Assembly (NCBI GenBank): GCA_002315795.1
Contig: DCIF01000129.1
Span: 9,164 to 29,389, forward strand
Direction: 5' to 3'
Length of the DNA stretch: 20,226 bases
Source: Bacteroidales bacterium UBA1733
GTDB taxonomy: Bacteria > Bacteroidota > Bacteroidia > Bacteroidales > UBA3663
This document shows, in pieces, positions 1 through 6,846 of the stretch. The stretch's first letter is position 1. Each line of letters starts with the position of its first letter. Below the pieces are notes generated by a model, which was not told where the DNA came from, made no database searches, and saw nothing but the letters and a program-made list of their open reading frames with translations. Position numbers and translations under genes: made by a program.

Positions 1-519
1 CTTCAGGAGCATAAGGGTCCTAAGACCATTGCTTGGGATTTGACTGGAGAGAAGAACCTTTGGCTCAAGGGAGAGCATCCAACCATCAGCTTCTACTATG
101 CTCCAGGTTGGGCACAGATCGCAGATCCTGAGACAGAAGTTGATGGCAACAGCTTTACCATTAACCTCTCAGAGGCAACCTCTGACCAGTGGCAGGCACA
201 GTGGCACATTGGTACAGATCTTGGCGCAGCAGACATTAAGGCAGACAAGAAGTACAACATCCGCTTTACTCTCTATTCTGATTCTGATCAGCCAGGTGTG
301 ACCTTCAAGTTCACTGAGAATGGTAATGATGACAACTACCTCACCGCAGAGCGTCACGCATGTGCTGCTTATGAGGAGAAAGTTGTAGAGTTGACTGACC
401 TTGCTCTTACTAAGGGTGATATCACCAACCCAACCTTTAAGCTTTGTCTCGACTTCGCAGGTAATCCTGCAGGTTGCCAAGTTACCGTTAAGGATATTAT
501 CATTCAGGAGGCTGAGTAA
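1..519 (+). CDS. Glycan-binding-like protein of a polysaccharide utilization locus, C-terminal part (5' end outside window)
   Basis: The frame is open from the first base to a TAA at 517-519, so the start lies upstream. The visible 172 residues look like one beta-sandwich, carbohydrate-binding-like domain. Aromatic residues alternate through short strands (ISFYYAPGW, WQAQWHIGT), a Lys-x-Tyr-x-Ile-x-Phe strand follows, and the end reads LDFAGNPAG...VTVKDIIIQE, a pattern I associate with CBM4/CBM9-type modules. There is no catalytic motif. Its place directly before GH16 and GH3 genes suggests a surface glycan-binding (SusE/SGBP-like) protein, or the binding module of a larger enzyme. That assignment rests on context and fold resemblance, because the N-terminus and export signal are not visible. 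Confidence 0.6.
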   Translation, partial: LQEHKGPKTIAWDLTGEKNLWLKGEHPTISFYYAPGWAQIADPETEVDGNSFTINLSEATSDQWQAQWHIGTDLGAADIKADKKYNIRFTLYSDSDQPGVTFKFTENGNDDNYLTAERHACAAYEEKVVELTDLALTKGDITNPTFKLCLDFAGNPAGCQVTVKDIIIQEAE

Positions 520-569
520 TCTGCTTTCTAAAGCGGACTTTGCTCAATAATAAGCAACGATAATAAATC

Positions 570-606
570 ATATCAGCCCTTTGTCTTCAGGGCAGAGGGC
601 TGATAT
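570..606 (+). promoter_or_regulatory. Intercistronic stem-loop before the GH16 gene
   Basis: There is a perfect 11-bp inverted repeat, with ATATCAGCCCT at 570-580 and AGGGCTGATAT at 596-606, around a 15-nt loop. No T-run follows, so it is not a classical terminator. The GH16 start codon lies 22 nt downstream. I see no Bacteroidetes -33/-7 pair in this 109-bp gap, so the GH16 gene is probably transcribed from upstream. The hairpin may then be a processing, stabilising or partly terminating element that changes expression between the binding-protein gene and the enzyme genes. This role is inferred. Confidence 0.5.
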
Positions 607-628
607 TGTCTTTAAAACAAACCAAAAA

Positions 629-1717
629 ATGAAATACTTACATTTCCTTCTGTTAATGGCCGCGGTTCTGAGTTTCTGCTCTTGTGGTGGAGGTGATAGC
701 AAAGACGAAACTGTTGGCGCAGATGTCAAGGAAACCATCGACATTGCTGCTGCAGGTGGCGATACAAACGTACAAGTTAAGATCAAGGGTGACTGGAAAT
801 CTTCCACGCTCGATAATTGGCTCTCTGTCTCTCCCGCTTCAGGAAATGGAGGCAGCGTGACTATTACCTCGAAGGCCAATGCCGATTATGAGAGTCGCAC
901 AGGTCAGGTGACTGTTCGTTCTGGTCAGACACGTCAGATCATTGACGTCGTTCAAGCTGGTGCTGAGCGTCCGGCTATCACCTGTCCGCTTGAGGATGGA
1001 GATAAGTATAAGTTAGTATGGCACGATGAGTTCGAGGAAGGTACTGAACTCAGTGGTGACTGGCGACATGAGGTACAGGGAGCAGGATGGGTCAACCATG
1101 AGCTTCAGACCTATGTTAACCATGTTTCACCAAACGGGAAAGAAGTCACCAATATCAAAAATGGCAAACTTCAGATCCACTGCTTCAAGGAAGGTAGCAA
1201 GATCTACTCTGGCCGTGTATATGGCAAGAGCAATAAAGGCTGGACCTACGGTTATGTTGAGGCAAGCATCAAGCTTCCGAGTGGCAAGGGTACATGGCCT
1301 GCTTTCTGGATGATGCCTGTCAATTTCAAGGCTTGGCCAGATGATGGCGAGATTGACATCATGGAGGAAGTGGGTTACCACAAGGATTACGTGTCATCGT
1401 CCCTCCACGCTACCGGACACGTACACAGCAACAACACCCAGGTGACCAAGGAGGTCTACTGCAAGGGTGCAGAGGGCGAGTTCCATACATACGGCATGGA
1501 GTGGACCAAGGACTACTTCCAGTTCTATGTCGACGGAAAGAAGACCCTTTATTACAAGAATCCTGGCACAGGTAAGCGCGATTGGCCTTACGATGCTCCA
1601 TTCTACGTAATCCTCAACCTCGCTTGGGGTGGCGACTGGGGTGGAAGCCAGGGCGTGGACGAGAGTGCACTTCCTGTCACGATGGAGGTGGATTATGTCC
1701 GCGTATTCCAGAAATGA
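629..1717 (+). CDS. BACON-domain GH16 endo-beta-glucanase (laminarinase/lichenase type), lipoprotein
   Basis: This 362-residue protein starts at the ATG at 629, because MKYLHFLLLMAAVLSFCSC is a type II signal peptide with a Gly-rich stretch after the Cys at about residue 19. The frame is open further upstream, but only from a TTG. Residues about 34-112 form a BACON domain (WLSVSPASG...VTI...RTGQVTV...VVQ). Residues about 127-362 form the GH16 domain, which holds GEIDIMEE with nucleophile E241, D243 and acid/base E246. The ExDxxE spacing is that of the beta-bulge subfamilies, which include laminarinases and Bacteroidetes mixed-linkage glucanases. Substrate-binding tryptophans surround it (WPAFWMMP, WGGDWGG). 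The predicted role is endo-cleavage of beta-1,3 or beta-1,3/1,4-glucan at the outer membrane, releasing oligosaccharides for the GH3 enzymes encoded next. The exact substrate cannot be read from the sequence. Confidence 0.93.
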   Translation: MKYLHFLLLMAAVLSFCSCGGGDSKDETVGADVKETIDIAAAGGDTNVQVKIKGDWKSSTLDNWLSVSPASGNGGSVTITSKANADYESRTGQVTVRSGQTRQIIDVVQAGAERPAITCPLEDGDKYKLVWHDEFEEGTELSGDWRHEVQGAGWVNHELQTYVNHVSPNGKEVTNIKNGKLQIHCFKEGSKIYSGRVYGKSNKGWTYGYVEASIKLPSGKGTWPAFWMMPVNFKAWPDDGEIDIMEEVGYHKDYVSSSLHATGHVHSNNTQVTKEVYCKGAEGEFHTYGMEWTKDYFQFYVDGKKTLYYKNPGTGKRDWPYDAPFYVILNLAWGGDWGGSQGVDESALPVTMEVDYVRVFQK

Positions 1718-1779
1718 ATCCGCTATAGCTGATTAATTTATAGTCAGATCAAATATTAACACAATATTTTGGTACGAAA

Positions 1780-4104
1780 ATGAAAAATCACAAGAAGGCC
1801 TCAGTCTTTGTCATGACCGTTGGAGTTTTCTCCCTCATGATGCAGACCTCAGCTAACGCACAGACATTGCCGGTCTATCAGGATATCACTAAACCCCTTG
1901 AACAGCGTGTTGAAGATGCACTTAGTCGTATGACTCTTCGTGAGAAGATTGGCATCATCCACGCTCAGTCAAAGTTCTCAAGTCCAGGTGTTGCTCGTTT
2001 GGGTATTCCTGAGCTCTGGTGTACCGACGGTCCCCATGGCATTCGTCCAGATGTCCTTTGGGACGAATGGAATCAGGCTGGTTGCACCAACGATTCTTGT
2101 ACCGCTTTCCCTGCTCTGACCTGTCTGGCAGCTACCTGGAACCCTGAGTTGGCTCTTGCATATGGTCAGTCGATTGGCGAAGAAGCACGCTATCGTCAGA
2201 AGGCTGTGCTCCTCGGTCCTGGTGTGAATATCTGTCGTACACCGCTCAATGGTCGTTCATTTGAGTATATGGGAGAGGATCCTTATCTCTCTGGACGCAT
2301 GGGCGTTCAGTATGTCACAGGTGTGCAACAGCAGGGTGTGGCAGTATGTGTGAAGCATTATGCACTTAACAGTAATGAGCATGAGCGTTATCAGAGCAAT
2401 GCCAATTGTGATGAGCGTACTTTGCGCGAGATTTACCTGCCTGCTTTTGAAGCTGCGATCAAGGAAGGTGGCGCCTGGACATTGATGGGTGGCTATAACC
2501 TCTTCCGTGACCAGCATGCCTGCCATAACCAGTATTTGATGAACGATATTCTCAAAGGTGAGTGGGGTTTTGATGGTGCTATCATCTCTGACTGGGGAGG
2601 TACACAGAGTACTATGGAAGCTATCTACAATGGTCTTGACCTCGAGTATGGTACCTGGACCGATGGCCTTCAGATGGGTGCTACAAACGCGTACGATAAT
2701 TATATGATGGCCGACCCTTATCAGCAGTTGATCGAGGAAGGTAAGGTCGGTACTAAAGAATTGGATGATAAGGTTCGTCGCGTACTTCGTCTTATCTTCC
2801 GTACCACGATGAATCCTAACCGTCCATTCGGTTCGCTCAATAGTGAGAAACATGTTGAGACTGCGATCAATGTCGGAGTTGAGGGTATCGTGCTACTGAA
2901 AAATGAGAGGATGAAAGAAGGAAAGAATGAAAAGAATCCTTCCGGTCCAACTTTGCTTCCAATCGATCTGACCAAAGTCAGGAACCTGCTTGTCGTAGGT
3001 GAGAATGCCGTCAAGATGATGACTGTAGGTGGCGGTTCCTCTTCGCTTAAGGCTCGTTATGAGGTATCTCCTCTTGATGGCTTGAGGAAACGACTTGCTG
3101 GTACTCAGACCAAGGTAGAGTGGGTGCGTGGTTACGTAGGTGATCCAGGAGGTGAATACAATGGTGTTACCACGGGTCAGAACCTCAACGATAGTCGTAC
3201 ACCAGCAGAACTTACTGCAGAGGCTGTGGCTAAGGCCAAGGATGCAGATGTGGTGATCTTCATCGGTGGCTTGAATAAGGCAGATCATAACGATGCAGAG
3301 GGTACAGACCGTGAGCAGTATGGTCTGCCATACGGTCAGGATGAGCTTATTGAAGCACTTGCTGCTGCTAATTCTAAGCTTATTGTGGTCAATATCTCGG
3401 GCAATGCTGTAGCAATGCCATGGGTCAAGAAGGTGCCTGCTATTGTGCAGGATTGGTATCTCGGTTCAGAGGCTGGTACTTCGCTGGCTGCTGTTCTGGT
3501 CGGCGATCAGAATCCTTCTGGCCACCTTCCAATGACTTGGTATGCTTCTCTGGATCAATGTTCTGTACATGCTCCTGTTCTCAAGCAGGGTAAGGCAAAG
3601 GTTGCAGATCCACGTCGCTATCCAGGTATTGCTCGCACAGATACCGTACCTAATATCTGGGATGTTTATTATGATGAGGGTCTTTATGTAGGCTATCGTT
3701 GGATTGATAAGCAAAAACTGACTCCACTTTTCCCATTCGGTCATGGACTGAGCTATACCACATTTTCAATTGATAATTCACAATTGTTAATTGAGAATGG
3801 TCGGCCAGCTGTGAGTGTCGAGGTTAAGAACACGGGCAAATGTGCAGGCGCCGAGGTTGTGCAGCTGTACGTGCAGGACGTAAAGTCAAGTGTCGACCGT
3901 CCTGTTAAAGAGCTGAAGGCCTTCCAGAAAGTATTCTTACAGCCTGGAGAGACCAAGACCGTTACCTTCACACTCAACGAGCGTGCTTTCCAGTATTATG
4001 ACGAGGTAACTAAGTCATGGAAAGCTGAGCCAGGCAAGTTCAACTTCCTCATTGGTGCCTCTTCACAGGACATTGCACAGACCGTAGCATACGAACTCAA
4101 GTAA
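1780..4104 (+). CDS. GH3 beta-glucosidase with signal peptide (probably periplasmic)
   Basis: This 774-residue exo-acting beta-glucosidase probably removes glucose from the non-reducing end of imported beta-gluco-oligosaccharides. The N-terminus has a hydrophobic signal ending SANAQ and no lipobox cysteine, so the mature protein should be periplasmic. The TIM-barrel domain contains VKHYALN (K192, H193) and IISDW with nucleophile D271. The alpha/beta sandwich domain contains AEGTDREQYGLPYGQ, where E507 fits the general acid/base position. FPFGHGLSYTTF (651-662) leads into a C-terminal fibronectin III-like domain (about 675-774). The start is 62 nt after the GH16 stop, consistent with co-transcription. 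Two oddities are basic low-complexity residues at about 374-389, between VLLKNE and TLLPID, and an AATTG-rich segment at about 662-674. Both coincide with repeat-like DNA described separately. Confidence 0.95.
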   Translation: MKNHKKASVFVMTVGVFSLMMQTSANAQTLPVYQDITKPLEQRVEDALSRMTLREKIGIIHAQSKFSSPGVARLGIPELWCTDGPHGIRPDVLWDEWNQAGCTNDSCTAFPALTCLAATWNPELALAYGQSIGEEARYRQKAVLLGPGVNICRTPLNGRSFEYMGEDPYLSGRMGVQYVTGVQQQGVAVCVKHYALNSNEHERYQSNANCDERTLREIYLPAFEAAIKEGGAWTLMGGYNLFRDQHACHNQYLMNDILKGEWGFDGAIISDWGGTQSTMEAIYNGLDLEYGTWTDGLQMGATNAYDNYMMADPYQQLIEEGKVGTKELDDKVRRVLRLIFRTTMNPNRPFGSLNSEKHVETAINVGVEGIVLLKNERMKEGKNEKNPSGPTLLPIDLTKVRNLLVVGENAVKMMTVGGGSSSLKARYEVSPLDGLRKRLAGTQTKVEWVRGYVGDPGGEYNGVTTGQNLNDSRTPAELTAEAVAKAKDADVVIFIGGLNKADHNDAEGTDREQYGLPYGQDELIEALAAANSKLIVVNISGNAVAMPWVKKVPAIVQDWYLGSEAGTSLAAVLVGDQNPSGHLPMTWYASLDQCSVHAPVLKQGKAKVADPRRYPGIARTDTVPNIWDVYYDEGLYVGYRWIDKQKLTPLFPFGHGLSYTTFSIDNSQLLIENGRPAVSVEVKNTGKCAGAEVVQLYVQDVKSSVDRPVKELKAFQKVFLQPGETKTVTFTLNERAFQYYDEVTKSWKAEPGKFNFLIGASSQDIAQTVAYELK
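2900..2938 (+). repeat. A/G-rich low-complexity island inside the GH3 gene
   Basis: A run of short AATGA/GATGA/GAATGA-like units sits in frame at residues about 374-387. Many GH3 enzymes have only a very short link here, between VLLKNE and LPL. The base composition differs visibly from the flanking codons. It resembles the islands at 9364-9399 and 10488-10531. Confidence 0.45.
3764..3800 (+). repeat. AATTG-rich low-complexity island inside the GH3 gene
   Basis: Imperfect units of CAATTGATAATT, CAATTGTTAA and TTGAGAATGG lie in frame over residues about 662-674, at the link between the GLSYTTF motif and the fibronectin III-like domain. The encoded SIDNSQLLIENG is a plausible linker, so the insertion would be tolerated. 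Confidence 0.4.
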
Positions 4105-4114
4105 ATAACCATAA

Positions 4115-4160
4115 AAAGATAGGGCAAAATTTGTTTTTTACGACATTTTGCCCTATCTTT
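4115..4160 (+). promoter_or_regulatory. 16-bp perfect inverted repeat between the GH3 genes
   Basis: Arms at 4115-4130 and 4145-4160 are perfectly complementary over 16 bp, with AGATAGGGCAAAAT in the left arm. They enclose a 14-nt, T-rich loop. The structure starts 10 nt after the upstream GH3 stop. It could fold as a 3'-end hairpin of the first transcript, although no T-run follows the right arm. As DNA, it places the promoter of the second GH3 gene inside a large dyad, because the -7 box lies on the right arm. Confidence 0.7.
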
Positions 4161-4161
4161 G
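4130..4161 (+). promoter_or_regulatory. Bacteroidetes-type promoter of the lipoprotein GH3 gene
   Basis: TTTG at 4130-4133 and TATCTTTG at 4154-4161 are separated by 20 bp, matching the Bacteroidetes sigma-ABfr consensus (TTTG, 19-21 bp, TAnnTTTG) at every defined base. The predicted transcript start near 4168 leaves a leader of about 26 nt before the ATG at 4194. Confidence 0.7.
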
Positions 4162-4193
4162 TACCCGTAAACCAACTTATATAACCGATAATC

Positions 4194-6683
4194 ATGAGAA
4201 AATCTTTCCTTGCACTTGCCTCAGGAGTGCTCCTGCTTGCAAGTTGCCAAAACACACAGTCTCCTAAGGTGGCGCCAGCTATCCCTCAGGATCCTCAGAT
4301 TGAGAAGAATGTTGAAGAGTGGATCAAGAAGATGACCCTCGATGAGAAGATTGGTCAGATGCTTGAACTTAATCTTGACCTTGTGGGTTCGAACCAAATT
4401 CAGGGTGAGGCCAAAGTAGATCGGAATAAGCTCAAGGCCGTCATGCAGCAGTATGGAGGTGCAACCCAGCAGCAGATTGACGAGACCCTGGCTTTGTCTG
4501 ACGAGGAAATCATTGCTCGTATGGGTAACTATGGCCTGGATATCTTTGAGGGTAACGTAGATCGTAAGTGGCAGATTAATGAAGTTGCTCTTGATTCTAT
4601 GATCTCTAAGTGGAAGGTCGGCTCTATCCTCAATGCTCCTGGCAAGGCGCTCACTCCAGAACACTGGCAGGAAATCATCCCTAAGATTCAGGAACTTTCG
4701 ATGAAGTACATTGGTATCCCTTGCATCTTCGGTCTTGATAATAATCACGGTACTACGTATGTAGCTGGTGGTACACTTTTCCCACAGAGCATCAATGTGG
4801 CAGCCTCGTTCAACACCTCTTTAGCATTCCAAGCTTCAGAGATCTGTGCTTATGAGAGTCGTTCTGCCGACTGCCCTTGGGTTTACAATCCAACCATCGA
4901 CCTTAGTCGTGATCCGCGTTGGTCGCGTATCTGGGAGAGCTATGGCGAGGATCCTGTAGTCACCTCTCGCATGGTTGAAGCGGCTGTGCGTGGCTATCAG
5001 GGTGAGGATAATAACCACATTGACGGTCGCCATGTGGCTACTTCAGTGAAGCACTACTTTGCCTATGGTGCACCTTGGACTGGCAAGGACCGTACGCCAG
5101 CTTACATCTCTCCACAGATGCTTCGTGAGAAGTATTTTGAACCTTTTAAGAACGCCATCAAGGCTGGCGCTATGACCATTATGGTCAATTCAGCTTCAAT
5201 CAACGGTGTACCTGTTCATGCCAGCTATGAATATCTCACCAAGTGGCTTAAGGAAGACCTCAATTGGGATGGTATGATCATCACAGACTGGGCCGACATC
5301 AACAATCTCTATACACGTGAGAAGGTAGCTAAGGACAAGAAAGATGCCATCCGAATTGCGATCAATGCAGGTATTGATATGAGTATGGATCCATATTCTG
5401 TTGATTTCTGCATTCTCCTGAAGGAACTTGTCAACGAGGGTCAGGTGCCTATGTCGCGAATTGACGATGCTGTGCGCCGCATTCTTCGTCTTAAGTATCG
5501 TTTAGGCTTGTTCGATGCACCAGACACTCATTTAGCCGATTTCCCAGATTTCGGAAAGCAGGAATGGGCCGAGAAGTCGCTCCACGCTGCTGAGGAAACA
5601 GAAGTGCTGCTCAAGAACGAAGGCGTTCTTCCTATCGCTCAGGGCAAGCGTATTCTTGTCACTGGTCCTAACGCCAACCAGATCCGCTGTCTCAATGGTG
5701 GATGGAGCTATACTTGGCAAGGTACTAACGATCCTGAGTTCGTTGAGAAATACAATACTATTTATGAGGCACTCGCCAATAAGTTCGGACAGCAGAACGT
5801 CATTCTTGAACAAGGTGTGACCTACAATGAGCGTGGTTCATGGTGGGATGAGAATGAGCCTCAGATCCAGAAGGCTGTTGCAGCTGCCAGCCGTGCAGAT
5901 ATCATCGTGGCTTGTATCGGAGAGAATTCTTACTGCGAGACTCCTGGTAACCTCACAGACCTCAATCTCTCACAGAACCAGAAGGATCTTGTGAAGGCTT
6001 TAGCAAAGACTGGCAAGCCTGTTGTGATGATCATCAACGGCGGTCGTCCACGTCTTTTGGCCGACATTGAGCCATTGGCAAAGGCGGTCGTTGATATCTT
6101 CCTGCCAGGAAACTATGGCGCAGATGCGTTGGCAAACCTTCTGGCAGGTGATGCTAACTTCAGTGCTAAGATGCCATACACCTATCCAAAGGAAATCAAC
6201 TCGCTCATCAACTATGACTTCAAGGTCTCAGAGCAGGTCAGCACCATGGCAGGTGCTTATGACTATGATGCTAAGGTTACCCAGCAATGGGGCTTTGGCT
6301 ACGGGTTGAGCTATACCACCTACACTTATAGTAATCTCAAGGCTGCTGCTACAGATTTCAAGGCCGTTGATGAGCTTACTTTTACGGTCGATGTAACTAA
6401 TACTGGCAGTGTAGCAGGTAAGGAACCGGTATTGCTCTTCAGCAGCGATCTTATAGCGTCAATTGTACCAGACAGTCGCCGTCTGCGCGTCTTCACTAAG
6501 GTGGAACTTCAGCCAGGTGAGACCAAGACCGTCACGCTTACTATCCCTGCTTCAGATCTCGCTTTCGTAGGTGCTGACGGCAAGTGGATTCTTGAGGCTG
6601 GTGAATTTGATATCACCGTTGGAGGTCAGGCTGTACGTATCAACGCCATAGAATCAAAGGTTTGGGATACTCCAAACATCTGA
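4194..6683 (+). CDS. GH3 beta-glucosidase, lipoprotein
   Basis: This second, divergent GH3 enzyme has 829 residues. The N-terminus is a type II signal with lipobox LLASC (Cys18), so it is membrane-anchored and differs in location from the GH3 encoded before it. The GH3 barrel carries SVKHYFAYG (K286, H287) and MIITDWADI with nucleophile D365. In the second domain IGENSYCETPGNLTDLNL contains E582, the likely acid/base by analogy with plant exo-glucanases. WGFGYGLSYTTY is followed by a fibronectin III-like domain (about 725-815). An N-terminal insertion (about 60-140) is longer than in the first GH3. Probable role: beta-glucosidase or exo-glucanase acting on beta-glucan oligosaccharides. It has its own promoter and a terminator downstream, so it can be expressed apart from the upstream genes. 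Confidence 0.95.
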   Translation: MRKSFLALASGVLLLASCQNTQSPKVAPAIPQDPQIEKNVEEWIKKMTLDEKIGQMLELNLDLVGSNQIQGEAKVDRNKLKAVMQQYGGATQQQIDETLALSDEEIIARMGNYGLDIFEGNVDRKWQINEVALDSMISKWKVGSILNAPGKALTPEHWQEIIPKIQELSMKYIGIPCIFGLDNNHGTTYVAGGTLFPQSINVAASFNTSLAFQASEICAYESRSADCPWVYNPTIDLSRDPRWSRIWESYGEDPVVTSRMVEAAVRGYQGEDNNHIDGRHVATSVKHYFAYGAPWTGKDRTPAYISPQMLREKYFEPFKNAIKAGAMTIMVNSASINGVPVHASYEYLTKWLKEDLNWDGMIITDWADINNLYTREKVAKDKKDAIRIAINAGIDMSMDPYSVDFCILLKELVNEGQVPMSRIDDAVRRILRLKYRLGLFDAPDTHLADFPDFGKQEWAEKSLHAAEETEVLLKNEGVLPIAQGKRILVTGPNANQIRCLNGGWSYTWQGTNDPEFVEKYNTIYEALANKFGQQNVILEQGVTYNERGSWWDENEPQIQKAVAAASRADIIVACIGENSYCETPGNLTDLNLSQNQKDLVKALAKTGKPVVMIINGGRPRLLADIEPLAKAVVDIFLPGNYGADALANLLAGDANFSAKMPYTYPKEINSLINYDFKVSEQVSTMAGAYDYDAKVTQQWGFGYGLSYTTYTYSNLKAAATDFKAVDELTFTVDVTNTGSVAGKEPVLLFSSDLIASIVPDSRRLRVFTKVELQPGETKTVTLTIPASDLAFVGADGKWILEAGEFDITVGGQAVRINAIESKVWDTPNI

Positions 6684-6712
6684 TTTTTTCGTATTTATTT
6701 TTGAGATAATAT

Positions 6713-6754
6713 TTAGTCTGGTTGCAAAAAAGAGCAGCCAGACTAATTTTTTTT
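6713..6754 (+). terminator. Rho-independent terminator of the beta-glucan locus
   Basis: A 13-bp stem (6713-6725 paired with 6734-6746, one T-G wobble), built around TTAGTCTGG and CCAGACTAA, closes an 8-nt A-rich loop. Eight Ts follow at 6747-6754. It lies 30 nt after the GH3 stop and separates this locus from the next gene. Confidence 0.88.
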
Positions 6755-6762
6755 GCAAGATA

Positions 6763-6794
6763 TTTGGCAAATTCAGAAAAAATGCGGATATTTG
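6763..6794 (+). promoter_or_regulatory. Promoter of the exported HD-GYP gene
   Basis: TTTG at 6763-6766, 20 bp, then GATATTTG at 6787-6794. This matches TTTG/TAnnTTTG except for the first base of the -7 box. It begins just after the terminator T-run and predicts a leader of about 45 nt. Confidence 0.6.
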
Positions 6795-6846
6795 CGCAGT
6801 TTTTTAAAACTATAGTGTCTTTTATCGTGTTTTATTCGCCATCCTT

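Noticed and set aside
581..628. Upstream extension of the GH16 reading frame from a TTG at 581
   Set aside because: The 16 added residues lie on the right arm of a hairpin and would bury the lipoprotein signal; the ATG at 629 gives a clean type II signal peptide.
1730..1775. Promoter before the first GH3 gene
   Set aside because: The TATTTTGG near 1765 lacks the TAnnTTTG spacing and a matching -33 box; co-transcription with the GH16 gene is more likely.
4115..4160. Invertible promoter of the kind known from Bacteroides
   Set aside because: The arms are separated by only 14 nt, too short to hold an invertible promoter, and no recombinase gene is nearby.
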